DNA of 61,267 nucleotides from Clostridium paridis (GTDB lineage: Bacteria; Bacillota; Clostridia; Clostridiales; Clostridiaceae), in assembly GCF_016765615.1 (NCBI RefSeq), contig NZ_JAESWA010000012.1, positions 1-61,267 on the forward strand. The letters run 5' to 3'. Made by a program: the position numbers and the translations under genes. The notes under the pieces were generated by a model. It was given only the letters and a program-made list of their open reading frames with translations, ran no database searches and had not been told where the DNA came from. Of this stretch, positions 10,107 to 20,004 are shown piece by piece (the stretch's first letter is position 1; each line of letters starts with the position of its first letter).

Positions 10107-11774
10107 CTAAAATAATCCTACTATTTCCCCATCATCTAATATATCCATTCTATTCGCTGCAGGTACCTTAGGCAATCCTGGCATAGTCATAATATCACCA
10201 GTTAATACTACTATAAATCCTGCCCCCTTAGAAACTCTGACTTCTCTAACTGTAATATCGAAATTAGAAGCCTTGCCAAGAAGATTAGGATTATCTGAAA
10301 GTGAATATTGAGTTTTTGCCATACATATTGGTAACTCATCACAATTTATTCTTTCTAATTCTTTTATTTGATTAATTGCTTGTGGTGTGAAATTCACTCC
10401 TCTAGCTCCATATATTTCTTGTGCTATCTTAGTAATTTTATCTGTTACTTTGTCTTCAACTTTATATAACACTTTAAAATCCGAAACTTCATTATCTAAA
10501 ATATTGATAACTTCATTTGCAAGCTCAATTCCGCCTTCGCCACCCTTTGCCCATACATCTGATAGCGCCACTTTTACATTTTTCTCTTTACAATAGTTTT
10601 CTATTAGCTTAATTTCCTCTTCTGTATCACTAAGGAATCTATTAATAGCAACTACCAATGGAACTCCATATTTATTAACATTTTCAATATGTTTCCCTAA
10701 ATTATCTAATCCTTTTGAGAGACATTCTAAGTTTTCTGCACTTAAATCAGCTTTTGAAGCTCCTCCATGATGTTTTAACGCTCTAATTGTAGCTACTAAT
10801 ACAACACAATCCGGATTAAGACCTGCATATCTGCATTTTATATCAAAGAATTTCTCAGCTCCTAAATCTGCTCCAAATCCAGCTTCTGTTACTACAATAT
10901 CTCCTAATTTCAATGCCATTTTTGTAGCAATAATAGAATTGCATCCATGGGCTATATTTGCAAAAGGTCCTCCATGTATTATTGCTGGAGTATTTTCTAA
11001 AGTTTGAACTAGATTTGGTTTTATTGCATCTTTCATCAATAAAGCCATGGCACCTTGCACTTGAATATCTTTTGCATAGACAGGTTCCCCATCCAAATTA
11101 TAAGCAACTAATATATTACCCATTCTTTCCTTTAAATCTTTTAAATCTTTAGCTAAACATAATATTGCCATTATTTCAGATGCTACTGTAATCATAAAAC
11201 CATCTTCTCTTAAGAATCCATTAGGTTTACCACCCATACCAACTACTACTTGTCTTAATGCTCTATCATTCATATCCATTACTCTTTTAAATAGTATTCT
11301 TCTTGCATCGATTCTTAACTGATTTCCTTGATGTATATGATTATCTATAGCCGCTGAAAGCAAATTATTAGCAGTAGTAATGGCATGCATATCCCCTGTA
11401 AAATGTAAGTTTATATCTTCCATTGGTACAACTTGAGCATATCCACCACCTGCTGCTCCCCCTTTAACCCCAAATACAGGACCTAATGAAGGTTCTCTCA
11501 TAGCTACTACAGAATTTTTATTTAATCTACATAACGCTTGACTCAATCCAACAGTTACTGTAGATTTCCCTTCTCCCGCAGGAGTTGGATTTATTGCAGT
11601 TACCAAAACTAATTTTCCATCTTTCTTTGATGTTTTATCCATGACATCTAAAGAAATTTTGCATTTGTATTTACCATATAACTCTATATCATCTTCATTT
11701 AACCCTAATTTTTCAGCTATATTAACAATAGGTTGCATTTTTGCACCTTGTGCAATTTCAATATCACTTTTCAT
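10107..11774 (-). CDS. fhs: formate--tetrahydrofolate ligase
   Basis: 555 aa, full length. It makes 10-formyl-THF from formate, THF and ATP, feeding purine synthesis, fMet-tRNA formylation and C1 metabolism (Wood-Ljungdahl methyl branch in acetogens). Motifs: P-loop-like [19 protein letters not shown] (about 60-78), [56 protein letters not shown], and C-terminal [19 protein letters not shown] after AGAGGTG. Monocistronic, flanked by hairpins on both sides. It sits between coaX and ftsH, which are adjacent in Bacillus subtilis. Confidence 0.97.
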   Translation of the reverse strand: MKSDIEIAQGAKMQPIVNIAEKLGLNEDDIELYGKYKCKISLDVMDKTSKKDGKLVLVTAINPTPAGEGKSTVTVGLSQALCRLNKNSVVAMREPSLGPVFGVKGGAAGGGYAQVVPMEDINLHFTGDMHAITTANNLLSAAIDNHIHQGNQLRIDARRILFKRVMDMNDRALRQVVVGMGGKPNGFLREDGFMITVASEIMAILCLAKDLKDLKERMGNILVAYNLDGEPVYAKDIQVQGAMALLMKDAIKPNLVQTLENTPAIIHGGPFANIAHGCNSIIATKMALKLGDIVVTEAGFGADLGAEKFFDIKCRYAGLNPDCVVLVATIRALKHHGGASKADLSAENLECLSKGLDNLGKHIENVNKYGVPLVVAINRFLSDTEEEIKLIENYCKEKNVKVALSDVWAKGGEGGIELANEVINILDNEVSDFKVLYKVEDKVTDKITKIAQEIYGARGVNFTPQAINQIKELERINCDELPICMAKTQYSLSDNPNLLGKASNFDITVREVRVSKGAGFIVVLTGDIMTMPGLPKVPAANRMDILDDGEIVGLF

Positions 11775-11892
11775 TCTGAGACACCTCTTTTATTTAAAGT
11801 ATTTAAAATTTCCTTGTTTATTATACCATTTATAAATATAATTTTAAATATTTTTTTGTTTATTTTCGTGTTATTACGAACAAATATTAAAA

Positions 11893-11917
11893 GAAAGCCG
11901 TATTTCATACGGCTTTC
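11893..11917 (-). terminator. ftsH terminator
   Basis: 10-bp perfect stem GAAAGCCGTA / TACGGCTTTC, followed on the minus strand by TTTTAAT, just after ftsH. Confidence 0.88.
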
Positions 11918-11923
11918 ACTCTT

Positions 11924-13726
11924 TTATGCATTATTAAATACTTCTTGGAATTCATTAGCTTCAAGTCTTTCTCTTTCAAGTAAAGCTTGTGCTACTGCAT
12001 GAAGCTTATTTATATTTTCTGTTAATATCTTTTGTGCGCTATTATAAGCATCATCAATCAATCCCTTGATTTCATTATCTATTTTAGCTCCAATATCTTC
12101 ACTAAAGTTTCTTGATCTTCCGATATCTCTTCCTAAGAAAACTTCATTTTGATCAGTTCCATAGCTGATTGGACCTACTTCTTCACTCATTCCGTATTCC
12201 ATAACCATTGCTCTTGCTATATTTGAAGCTCTGTCTATATCATTTTTAGCTCCAGTACTTATATCTCCAATAACAAGTTTTTCTGCAACTCTTCCACCTA
12301 GAAGTCCTACCATATCATCTTTAAGTTTAGACTTAGATGTATATGATCTATCCTCCTTAGGAAGATGCATTGTATAACCACCAGCCATACCTCTAGGTAT
12401 AATACTGATTTGATGAACTGGATCTGAATTTTCTAAGAACATAGCTACAACTGCATGACCTGCTTCGTGATAAGCTGTAAGCTTCTTGTCGTGCTCGCTT
12501 ATAACTCTACTCTTCTTTTCTGGACCAGCGATTACTCTAGTAATAGCCTCTTCCATTTCTTCCATTCCAATTCTATTTTTAGTTTTTCTTACAGAAAGTA
12601 GTGCTGCTTCATTAGTAAGGTTTTCTATATCTGCACCTGTAAAGCCTGGAGTTCTTTTTGCTAAAACTTCAAGATTTACATCTTCTGCTAATGGCTTATG
12701 TCTAGTATGAACCTTTAGAATCTCTTCTCTACCTTTAACATCAGGAGCTCCTACCATGATTTGTCTATCAAATCTTCCAGGTCTAAGTAATGCAGGATCT
12801 AAGATATCAGGTCTATTAGTTGCTGCTATCATAATTATTCCTTCATTTACTCCGAATCCATCCATTTCAACTAGTAATTGATTTAATGTTTGTTCTCTTT
12901 CATCGTGTCCTCCACCAAGGCCAGCACCTCTTTGTCTACCAACTGCATCTATTTCATCAATAAATACAATAGAAGATGGGAACTTCTTCGCTTGCTCAAA
13001 TAGGTCTCTTACCCTTGAAGCACCAACTCCAACAAACATTTCTACGAAATCTGAACCTGAAATACTAAGGAATGGTACTCCAGCTTCTCCTGCTATGGCT
13101 TTTGCAAGAAGAGTTTTACCTGTTCCTGGAGGCCCAACTAATAAGACACCCTTAGGAATTCTTGCTCCCATATCTGTATACTTCTTAGGATCCTTTAAGA
13201 AATCTACAATCTCTGCCAGTTCCTCTTTCTCCTCATCTGCACCTGCTACATCTTTAAATGAAACCTTCTTCTTATCAGGCGTTGCCATTTTGGCCCTACT
13301 TCTACCAAAATTCATTACTCCACGATTGCCACCACCGCTTTGAGATTGTTGCATAAAAATAAATAAGAAAATTAAGAACACAACTATCAGCAATACGGTA
13401 GGAATTAAATTTAACCATTCTTTTGTGCTTTTAGGTGCATCAAAAGATAAATCAACTGAATCCTTTGGACTTGCTGCAATTAAAGTATTTAATGTTTCTA
13501 AAGGTACATAAGCATTAAATACCTTTCCATCATTCAAAGTACCCTCTATAGTTATATTATCCTGATTTACACGTATTGATTTCACTTCATTGTTTTGGTA
13601 ATGTTGTTTAAATTGACTGTATGATAATATGTCCTTAGTTTTACCGCTTTCCCAAATAGTAAAAGCTATAAACATAACCATAACAGATATTATAATCCAG
13701 GCCGTTGCGCTTGAAAATTTTTTCAT
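11924..13726 (-). CDS. ftsH: ATP-dependent zinc metalloprotease FtsH
   Basis: 600 aa, membrane-anchored AAA+ protease that degrades misfolded membrane proteins and regulators. Two N-terminal membrane segments (about 8-25 and 108-127) flank an extracytoplasmic domain. Then come a Walker A GPPGTGKT (about 199-206), Walker [11 protein letters not shown], the second region of homology [19 protein letters not shown], and the zinc site HEAGHAV in the C-terminal peptidase domain. All catalytic motifs are intact. ATG after GGGGGG, with a 77-base gap to hpt, the upstream gene. Usual ftsH neighbourhood for Firmicutes. Confidence 0.97.
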   Translation of the reverse strand: MKKFSSATAWIIISVMVMFIAFTIWESGKTKDILSYSQFKQHYQNNEVKSIRVNQDNITIEGTLNDGKVFNAYVPLETLNTLIAASPKDSVDLSFDAPKSTKEWLNLIPTVLLIVVFLIFLFIFMQQSQSGGGNRGVMNFGRSRAKMATPDKKKVSFKDVAGADEEKEELAEIVDFLKDPKKYTDMGARIPKGVLLVGPPGTGKTLLAKAIAGEAGVPFLSISGSDFVEMFVGVGASRVRDLFEQAKKFPSSIVFIDEIDAVGRQRGAGLGGGHDEREQTLNQLLVEMDGFGVNEGIIMIAATNRPDILDPALLRPGRFDRQIMVGAPDVKGREEILKVHTRHKPLAEDVNLEVLAKRTPGFTGADIENLTNEAALLSVRKTKNRIGMEEMEEAITRVIAGPEKKSRVISEHDKKLTAYHEAGHAVVAMFLENSDPVHQISIIPRGMAGGYTMHLPKEDRSYTSKSKLKDDMVGLLGGRVAEKLVIGDISTGAKNDIDRASNIARAMVMEYGMSEEVGPISYGTDQNEVFLGRDIGRSRNFSEDIGAKIDNEIKGLIDDAYNSAQKILTENINKLHAVAQALLERERLEANEFQEVFNNA

Positions 13727-13759
13727 TTAAGGCCCCCCTCTCTTTCTAGTTATTATAAA

Positions 13760-13788
13760 ATTTTATCATATATAAATTTATCTAACAA
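13760..13788 (-). promoter_or_regulatory. candidate ftsH promoter
   Basis: Minus strand TTGTTA (13783-13788), 17-base spacer, TAAAAT (13760-13765), in the hpt-ftsH gap. Partial matches to consensus; position is right. Confidence 0.5.
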
Positions 13789-13803
13789 CAATAAGATTTT
13801 ATT

Positions 13804-14343
13804 CTATTTTTCATAAACCTCAGGTTTTAATATTCCTATAAAAGGTAAATTCCTGTATTTTTCTGCATAATCTATTCCATAGCCAACAATAAATTCATCT
13901 GGAACATCAAATCCTTGATATTTTACATCAACATCTGTTTTTCTCCTTGCTGACTTATTTAGCAAGGTAACTATGTTAATACTCTTAGCTCCCCTACCTT
14001 GTAAGTATTTCCCTAAATAGTTCAATGTTATTCCACTGTCTACTATATCTTCTACTATTAAAATATCTTTTCCCTCAATTCCATGATCTAAGTCCTTTAA
14101 TATCCTTACTACCCCTGAGGTTTCAGTAGAGTTTCCATATGAAGAAACTGCCATAAAGTCAATCTCACATGGAACTTTAATGTTCTTAATTAGTTCTGCC
14201 GCAAAAATTACAGATCCCTTTAAAACCCCAACAATCACGAGATTTTTCCCTTTGTAATCCTCACTTATCAAATTCGCTAATTCCACAATTTTAGCTTTTA
14301 TCGTTTCCTCATCGAATAAAATCTCTTTAATATCTTTTATCAT
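13804..14343 (-). CDS. hpt: hypoxanthine-guanine phosphoribosyltransferase
   Basis: 179 aa, typical length. It converts hypoxanthine or guanine plus PRPP into IMP or GMP (purine salvage). PRPP-binding motif VLIVEDIVDSGITLNYL (about 94-110), the flexible-loop Ser-Tyr in MAVSSYGNST, and LVIVGVLKGSVIFAAEL near the N-terminus are all present. ATG after AAAGGA. It starts 5 bases after the tilS stop, so tilS and hpt form one transcript, an arrangement widely conserved in Firmicutes. Confidence 0.96.
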   Translation of the reverse strand: MIKDIKEILFDEETIKAKIVELANLISEDYKGKNLVIVGVLKGSVIFAAELIKNIKVPCEIDFMAVSSYGNSTETSGVVRILKDLDHGIEGKDILIVEDIVDSGITLNYLGKYLQGRGAKSINIVTLLNKSARRKTDVDVKYQGFDVPDEFIVGYGIDYAEKYRNLPFIGILKPEVYEK

Positions 14344-14348
14344 TCTCT

Positions 14349-15743
14349 TTATTCCTTTCTAGAAAACTTAATCCTTAATATATTTTTTGTATTTTTAGTT
14401 ATTTTAAAATCCTCTGAAGTTCTAATACCAACAATCCAAGCTATTTCATCATTAAAACATACTAAAGGAATTTCATCTCTATCTTCCCTTGGAATTTTCA
14501 GATCCATAAATAAATCTTTAAGTTTTTTCTTCCCCTTCATTCCATAAGGTTTTATAGCATCTCCATCTTTTCTTCTTCTTACTTCTATACTACTAACTAT
14601 CTTATCATAATCAAAATATTTAATTAAAGAGTCTTTAGAAAAATTTAACTTTTCATCTTTTTTTAAAACACTAAATTCTATATTATAATTATAGAACTCT
14701 ACTAAATAATTATATACATTTTCTTTATTTATTAATATATTATTTTCTTTTATATTTTCTTTTTCGTCATTATTAGTAAATCTTATTTCTATATTTCCAT
14801 AGGAATTTGAAGCTTCAAGCTCATTTGGAAGTGATATTCTACTTCCACTTTTATTCGTTTGAAGAGATACAATATCATAAATATGTTTCATTTCTATATT
14901 ATAATATTTTTGAGAAAACCTCATTATAGAATTTTTAATAACTCTAGTTAAAATTGCTTCTTTTAATTCGAATAGACCACTTTTAATTATAAGTTTTTCA
15001 TTAAATACACAATATTTTTCTATTGCTTCCTCTACATAATATTGAATAAATTCACTATCCTTTTCTAATAAAAGAGCTATTCTGTTTAATGTATTTACTA
15101 TATCTGTATTAAAATTTTCTCTTATATATGGAATTAATTCAAGTCTAACTTTATTTCTTGAATAAATATTTTCTAAATTAGTTTTATCTATCCTTGGATT
15201 TAGTCCTTTTTCGATGCAATAATTTTCTATTTCACTTCTCTCACAACTTAAAATAGGCCTTATGTATATTTCATCTCTTTTAGCTTTTATACCTGTTAAC
15301 CCCTCTAATCCGCTTCCTCTCATTAATCTCATCAATACAGTTTCAGCCTGATCATTAGAATTATGTGCTAGTGCAACTTTATCATATAAGTATCTAGTTC
15401 TTATTTCATCAAAAAAATTATAGCGTTCTTCCCTTCCTGCCATTTCAGAACTTATTCCTTTTTCCTTAGAAACCTTATTTATATCTACTCTCTTAACATA
15501 ACATGGTATATTATTTAGTTCACATATTTTTCTAACATATTCCTCATCTGCATCTGCCTCATCCCCTCTTAGCATATGATTTATGTGCGCTGCCCCAACA
15601 CTAATATTGAACTCATCTCTCATTTCTATAAGAAGATTTATCAGACATACAGAATCTGGTCCTCCCGAAAGAGCTACTAATATCTTATCTCCCGGGTTTA
15701 TTAATTTATTCTCATATATATAATTAGTTACTTTTTCTTTCAT
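14349..15743 (-). CDS. tilS: tRNA(Ile)-lysidine synthase
   Basis: 464 aa. It modifies the CAU anticodon of tRNA-Ile2 to lysidine so that it reads AUA. The N-terminal PP-loop SGGPDS (about 27-32, ILVALSGGPDSVCLINLL), AAHINHMLRGDEADADEEYV, and LAHNSNDQAETVLMRLMRGSGLEGL are diagnostic. The C-terminal half has the TilS substrate-binding region, ending with KKLKDLFMDLKIPREDRDEIP. The C-terminal half is markedly AT-rich with long Asn/Lys/Ile stretches, normal for this genome. The ATG is preceded by AAAGGTG. Confidence 0.95.
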   Translation of the reverse strand: MKEKVTNYIYENKLINPGDKILVALSGGPDSVCLINLLIEMRDEFNISVGAAHINHMLRGDEADADEEYVRKICELNNIPCYVKRVDINKVSKEKGISSEMAGREERYNFFDEIRTRYLYDKVALAHNSNDQAETVLMRLMRGSGLEGLTGIKAKRDEIYIRPILSCERSEIENYCIEKGLNPRIDKTNLENIYSRNKVRLELIPYIRENFNTDIVNTLNRIALLLEKDSEFIQYYVEEAIEKYCVFNEKLIIKSGLFELKEAILTRVIKNSIMRFSQKYYNIEMKHIYDIVSLQTNKSGSRISLPNELEASNSYGNIEIRFTNNDEKENIKENNILINKENVYNYLVEFYNYNIEFSVLKKDEKLNFSKDSLIKYFDYDKIVSSIEVRRRKDGDAIKPYGMKGKKKLKDLFMDLKIPREDRDEIPLVCFNDEIAWIVGIRTSEDFKITKNTKNILRIKFSRKE

Positions 15744-15820
15744 ATTATTTTCACACCTTTAAAACAAATTCATTTTATATTATACCATTTATTATCATTA
15801 TTCAATTATAAATTCCAAAT

Positions 15821-15848
15821 AAAAGACCTGGTTAAAACCAAGTCTTTT
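15821..15848 (-). terminator. spoIIE terminator
   Basis: Stem AAAAGACcTGGTT / AACCAaGTCTTTT with a single mismatch, followed by T-rich sequence on the minus strand, right after the spoIIE stop. Confidence 0.75.
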
Positions 15849-15864
15849 AAATTTATATTAAATT

Positions 15865-18261
15865 CTAATAACATGCATATACCTTTGAAGCCACGATAGT
15901 CATATCATCTTTACACTTACCTCCAGAAAGTTCTTTAGCCTTCTCAAGTATATCTTGTGCCATCTCCTTTGGATTTGTTATCTTAGTTTCTCTTAAATAA
16001 TTAACTATCCACCCAGTATTTCCAGTTTCATTTTTATTAATTTCTAGAATTCCATCACTTAAGGTGAGTAATATATCTCCATTCTTAAGTTTTCTATTTA
16101 CCATTTCTATATCTGGTTTATCTAAAACTCCAAAAGGTAATGTCTTTGAATTTATTTCTTCAACCTTATTGTTGCTCTTTATAAAACTTGCTACAGCTCC
16201 AATCTTAATAAATTCTACTTCCCCTGTATATAAATCTATTGTATTCATATCTAAGGTAGCAAATTTTTCATCCTCAGCAAACTTCATATTCATTATAGAA
16301 TTCACTGCATTAATGGCAGTTGTGTTTTTAAACCCTGCAGAAGTAAACTTTTCTATCAATTCTACTGTAGCTTTCGATTCAGTTCCTGCACTAGGCCCCG
16401 ATCCCATACCATCGCTAACGATTGTCATATAGCCTCCATCTTTTGTGTTTCCAAAAGAATAACTATCTCCAGTATATTTTTCACCTTCCTTGCATGATAA
16501 TGCCACATGACTTTCAACATAATATTTAGGCATCTCTTCAATGAGTACAGTACACTGATTATTACTAGGATTAATGTGACATCCTTCTCCTCCAACACTC
16601 ATTGGTTTTCCTATAATATCATTGATTAATGGTATAACATCCTTAATACAAGTTTTACTTCCTTTGCAGTTATCCATAGTGAGTTTAATATTAACCCTAC
16701 AATTTTTATCCTCATAACAAAATACATCATAGAATTTTATATTATTCTTCCTAAGCATTTTCTTCACATTTCTCTCAAGCTCACTACTTAATTCTATATC
16801 TTTATCTAAATTCACTAATATATCTTCTACTGTATCTGCCATATTCCCTATATGCCCAGCGAGCATTCTTCTTCCCTCGGCCAATCTCTTTTTCCACATA
16901 GAATTCAGTACATGATTTTCAACTATTTCTTCTGTACTTTTTATTAATCTATTCTTTTTAACACATTTTTTTTCTAAATTAGCAGGGAATTTTATTTTCC
17001 CTTCTTCAGCTGATTTAATCAATTCAGAAAAGCTTACATAAGTACTATATAATTCTCTTTTCCAACACATATACTTCATATCACAACTTGAGCATACTCT
17101 ATCCCCTAGGTTTTCTATCAAAGCTGAACTTGTGTTTTTTAACAGCAATCTATCATTATCATCAAAACTCTGTAGAGTAGTAGACATATTGCCAAGAAGC
17201 TGAGTAAAATCTTTTAATCTTTTACCAAACTCCTCTTTAATCTTCATAAAATGAACTTGTGCATTTTTATCTTCTTTTTTCTCTGAATCAAATTCCAAAC
17301 TTAACTTATTGAAGATTCTTCTAGGGACTATGCTAAATATCAATGCTGATAATACTCCCTCAATTCCACTGTACATTGTAAGATCTTGTGAATACATATT
17401 GAGCATCATATATATTATTAAGAAAGCAGCTATCGAAAAGATTTTTCCCATATCTTTAAATATACCAACTGTTAAACCACATATTCCATATAGACACACA
17501 TAAAAGGGCATATCTCCTGTAGTTATTCCAATAATTGCTCCCAATGCTATTCCAGTAGTTGCACCTAAGGTTCCTTCTGAAATATAAGATATCAAAACGA
17601 CTACTAACAATCCTATAACATTACGTAAACTAACATTAAGTAAAGTAAGTTGTCCAATTCCAGTTATAGTTAATGCAAGTAAAATTATTATGCTTATTAT
17701 TTCTTCTTTTGAAAATAAATGTTCTGTATTAAATTCCTCTATACATTCCAATGAGTATTTAATAATATAGCTTACAGATGCCATTACCATAGTTAAAGAA
17801 AATGATAATATTATTGAAAAAAGAACTTCATATCCCTGTAGTACATATTTATATATAAGAATTAAGCCATATAGGAAAATGATGTTTTTTATATTATTAA
17901 CCTTCTTGTCTATCTTTATGGGAATTATAGATCCTAATGTTAATATACAAATAGTTATTATATACATATTTCCATCATTAACTTTACTAATAATAGTTAA
18001 GTATCCGACTAACGTTCCAATGGATGCTACTATTTTATATACTCTATCCCTCTCCCCTAAAAAGGATAAAAGATATGCCACTCCAAAAGGTGCTATGTAG
18101 TCTACTTTGGATATATTTAAATTTATCATAACTCTACTAACCAACAGTCCTACTGAAAATATTACAGCCAGTTTAACTGGCGAATAGTACATGGTTTCCT
18201 TATTCTCTTTTTTTCTTTTACCTATTCTTTTATATGTTTCTACCTCTAACCCATACTGCAT
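15865..18261 (-). CDS. spoIIE: stage II sporulation protein E (PP2C phosphatase)
   Basis: 798 aa from the ATG at 18261, chosen because GGAGGTATAAAA lies directly before it; an upstream in-frame start would bury this site. In Bacillus the protein dephosphorylates SpoIIAA-P to activate sigma F in the forespore and localises to the polar septum. Visible: about ten hydrophobic membrane segments (about 20-305), a central region with a CSSCDMKYMCW cysteine cluster, and a C-terminal PP2C domain (about 570-798) with SDGMGSGPSAGTES and LLTLSDGILEI. The phosphatase metal-binding Asp motifs are intact. Single gene with a possible Spo0A-controlled promoter upstream. Confidence 0.96.
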   Translation of the reverse strand: MQYGLEVETYKRIGKRKKENKETMYYSPVKLAVIFSVGLLVSRVMINLNISKVDYIAPFGVAYLLSFLGERDRVYKIVASIGTLVGYLTIISKVNDGNMYIITICILTLGSIIPIKIDKKVNNIKNIIFLYGLILIYKYVLQGYEVLFSIILSFSLTMVMASVSYIIKYSLECIEEFNTEHLFSKEEIISIIILLALTITGIGQLTLLNVSLRNVIGLLVVVLISYISEGTLGATTGIALGAIIGITTGDMPFYVCLYGICGLTVGIFKDMGKIFSIAAFLIIYMMLNMYSQDLTMYSGIEGVLSALIFSIVPRRIFNKLSLEFDSEKKEDKNAQVHFMKIKEEFGKRLKDFTQLLGNMSTTLQSFDDNDRLLLKNTSSALIENLGDRVCSSCDMKYMCWKRELYSTYVSFSELIKSAEEGKIKFPANLEKKCVKKNRLIKSTEEIVENHVLNSMWKKRLAEGRRMLAGHIGNMADTVEDILVNLDKDIELSSELERNVKKMLRKNNIKFYDVFCYEDKNCRVNIKLTMDNCKGSKTCIKDVIPLINDIIGKPMSVGGEGCHINPSNNQCTVLIEEMPKYYVESHVALSCKEGEKYTGDSYSFGNTKDGGYMTIVSDGMGSGPSAGTESKATVELIEKFTSAGFKNTTAINAVNSIMNMKFAEDEKFATLDMNTIDLYTGEVEFIKIGAVASFIKSNNKVEEINSKTLPFGVLDKPDIEMVNRKLKNGDILLTLSDGILEINKNETGNTGWIVNYLRETKITNPKEMAQDILEKAKELSGGKCKDDMTIVASKVYACY

Positions 18262-18316
18262 TTTTATACCTCCAATTACCAATAAATGTAATATTATTAT
18301 ATCAGCAGCTTTTCAA

Positions 18317-18361
18317 ATTATATGTCATTCTTTGTTTCGAATAATTTTTTTCGTTGGACAA
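18317..18361 (-). promoter_or_regulatory. possible Spo0A-dependent spoIIE promoter
   Basis: Minus strand: TTGTCCAA (18354-18361; 7 of 8 against the 0A-box TTGTCGAA), TATTCGAA (18336-18343; 6 of 8), then TATAAT (18317-18322). In Bacillus spoIIE is a sigma A promoter activated by Spo0A bound to such boxes. Inference from pattern only. Confidence 0.45.
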
Positions 18362-18604
18362 AATTATATATAATTCATAAAAATTGTGTATCCCTCAGCA
18401 TAGAACTCATTCTATTATTTTTCCTAGAACCTTTAATATTCTATTGCAATAGTTAAGCTTAGAGGTATATATCATTAGATTTTGTTAAGATAATATTTTG
18501 TCATGTTATTCTACTCTTTGAAGCTTTATAGAAAACAATTTTTGGAATACTCAATTTTCTATCTTTTTCTTAAGTCCAATAGACATGTTTCCTCTCTTAT
18601 TATT

Positions 18605-18713
18605 TTATATAGGGTTTTAGTTCAACTATTAACTTATTCATGCCTGAAAATGTCCAGATGCCGACATTTTCAAACAAGTATAAGTTAAGTTTACTATCAA
18701 AAATCCTATATAA
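18605..18713 (+). repeat. palindromic element, copy A
   Basis: About 110 bp of nested inverted repeats: outer arms 18605-18618 with 18700-18713, middle arms AACTTAT (18631-18637) with ATAAGTT (18680-18686), and an inner hairpin CTGAAAATGTC with GACATTTTCA around a short CAGATGCC loop. A second copy in the same orientation lies at 21174-21285. The 35-base core (18644-18678) differs from that copy at one base. It resembles a small mobile palindromic repeat (MITE/REP-like) or a structured RNA. The other sequence in 18362-18604 shows no gene. Confidence 0.8.
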
Positions 18714-18714
18714 C

Positions 18715-18744
18715 AAAAAAGCCTACAATTAAAATTGTAGACTT
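18715..18744 (-). terminator. tRNA array terminator
   Basis: Minus strand: hairpin TCTACAATTttaATTGTAGGC followed by TTTTTTG, directly downstream of the last tRNA-Leu. Confidence 0.85.
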
Positions 18745-18748
18745 TTCT

Positions 18749-18837
18749 TGGTGCTGGAGACCGGAATCGAACCGGTACGGTGTTTAAGCACCGCAGGATT
18801 TTAAGTCCTGTGCGTCTGCCAGTTCCGCCACTCCAGC
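18749..18837 (-). tRNA. tRNA-Leu (TAA), copy 1
   Basis: 89 nt, class II with a long variable arm, encoded CCA. Anticodon arm CAGGA-CTTAAAA-TCCTG gives anticodon TAA (Leu UUA). Acceptor GCTGGAG differs by one compensated base pair from the other two Leu copies (GCTGAAG). Confidence 0.96.
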
Positions 18838-18850
18838 ATGTTATATTATT

Positions 18851-18927
18851 TGGTAGCGGGAACAGGATTCGAACCTGCGACCCTTCGGGTATGAACCGAA
18901 TGCTCTAGCCAACTGAGCTATCCCGCC
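18851..18927 (-). tRNA. tRNA-Met (CAT), elongator, copy 1
   Basis: 77 nt with CCA. Anticodon arm TTCGG-TTCATAC-CCGAA; GGCGGGA acceptor, like Bacillus elongator tRNA-Met. It lacks the three consecutive G-C pairs of an initiator. A tRNA-Ile2 with lysidine is less likely, given the acceptor and loop. Confidence 0.9.
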
Positions 18928-18936
18928 TAATTTTTT

Positions 18937-19012
<76 letters not shown>

Positions 19013-19018
19013 ATATTA

Positions 19019-19107
19019 TGGTGCTGAAGACCGGAATCGAACCGGTACGGTGTTTAAGCACCGCAGGATTTTAAGTCCTGTGCGTCTGCCAGTTCCGCCA
19101 CTTCAGC
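19019..19107 (-). tRNA. tRNA-Leu (TAA), copy 2
   Basis: 89 nt, anticodon TAA, acceptor GCTGAAG. Apart from the acceptor base pair it matches copy 1. Confidence 0.96.
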
Positions 19108-19120
19108 ATGTTATGTTATA

Positions 19121-19197
19121 TGGTAGCGGGAACAGGATTCGAACCTGCGACCCTTCGGGTATGAACCGAATGCTCTAGCCAACTGAGCTATCCCGCC
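19121..19197 (-). tRNA. tRNA-Met (CAT), elongator, copy 2
   Basis: 77 nt, apparently identical to copy 1 (18851-18927). Confidence 0.9.
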
Positions 19198-19209
19198 TAA
19201 CTTTCTTTA

Positions 19210-19285
<76 letters not shown>

Positions 19286-19291
19286 ATATTG

Positions 19292-19380
19292 TGGTGCTGA
19301 AGACCGGAATCGAACCGGTACGGTGTTTAAGCACCGCAGGATTTTAAGTCCTGTGCGTCTGCCAGTTCCGCCACTTCAGC
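19292..19380 (-). tRNA. tRNA-Leu (TAA), copy 3
   Basis: 89 nt, same as copy 2. It is the first tRNA of the transcript, 40 bases downstream of the -10 of the array promoter. Confidence 0.96.
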
Positions 19381-19419
19381 ATTAGTTATCAGCACCCTTG
19401 GGTTGTGACAACAAAATTA

Positions 19420-19448
19420 ATTATAAGGTACCATTGTACTTCTGTCAA
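19420..19448 (-). promoter_or_regulatory. promoter of the tRNA array
   Basis: Minus strand perfect consensus: TTGACA (19443-19448), 17-base spacer, TATAAT (19420-19425). A strong constitutive promoter upstream of all seven tRNAs. Confidence 0.9.
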
Positions 19449-19508
19449 CACTTTTTATTATTTTTTTAACTTTACCTCTAAATCTATAAGAATAGAATGA
19501 AATCAAAA

Positions 19509-19534
19509 AGGCTTCTAATCCTTGTTAGAAGCCT
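19509..19534 (-). terminator. terminator of the yabR-like gene
   Basis: 10-bp perfect stem AGGCTTCTAA / TTAGAAGCCT with a 6-base loop; the minus strand continues TTTTTGATTT. Confidence 0.9.
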
Positions 19535-19546
19535 ATCTATCATAGT

Positions 19547-19951
19547 TTAACCGAAGTTCTTTCTACTCTTACTTTTGAAATCTTGATTTTTCTTAACATC
19601 TTGCATTCTGTCTTCACTATCTTTTAAAAATTTAGACATTATATCTTCAAAACTTTCAGAGTTTTGTTTTTTCTTTTCTGCTGTCCAATCAATTTCTGCT
19701 GGTTTTACACTTTTTCTTTGAGGATTTGCTTGTTTAATAGATAAACTAATCTTTCCATTGTCATCAATTGAGATTACTTTTACCTTCACTTTATCTTGTT
19801 CTTTCAAGTGTTGTCTAATATCTTTTACAAAAGAATCAGCAACTTCTGAAATATGAACTAAGCCTGTTTTACCTTCCACCTCTACGAATGCTCCAAAGTT
19901 TGTGATGTTTACTACTGTACCTTCTAAAATGTTTCCTGCCATCAAGGTCAT
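19547..19951 (-). CDS. S1-domain RNA-binding protein (YabR/CvfD-like)
   Basis: 134 aa. An N-terminal S1 OB-fold (about 5-75) reads NILEGTVVNITNFGAFVEVE, GLVHISEVADSFVKD and DDNGKISLSIKQ, the standard S1 pattern. The C-terminal half is charged, low complexity and probably disordered. ATG with AAGGAGGAG upstream; a second in-frame ATG three codons later is possible. It follows divIC by 53 bases, as yabR does in Bacillus. S1 proteins of this group are linked to ribosome or mRNA binding; the exact role is not established here. Confidence 0.88.
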   Translation of the reverse strand: MTLMAGNILEGTVVNITNFGAFVEVEGKTGLVHISEVADSFVKDIRQHLKEQDKVKVKVISIDDNGKISLSIKQANPQRKSVKPAEIDWTAEKKKQNSESFEDIMSKFLKDSEDRMQDVKKNQDFKSKSRKNFG

Positions 19952-20004
19952 GTTAAAAAGACTCCTCCTTAAAAAATATATATGTTATAAAATAATAACC
20001 TTAT

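Noticed and set aside
18851-18927. tRNA with CAT anticodon as tRNA-Ile2 (lysidine target of TilS)
   Set aside because: GGCGGGA acceptor and TTCATAC loop fit elongator tRNA-Met; Ile2 genes in Firmicutes have another acceptor. Not fully excluded.
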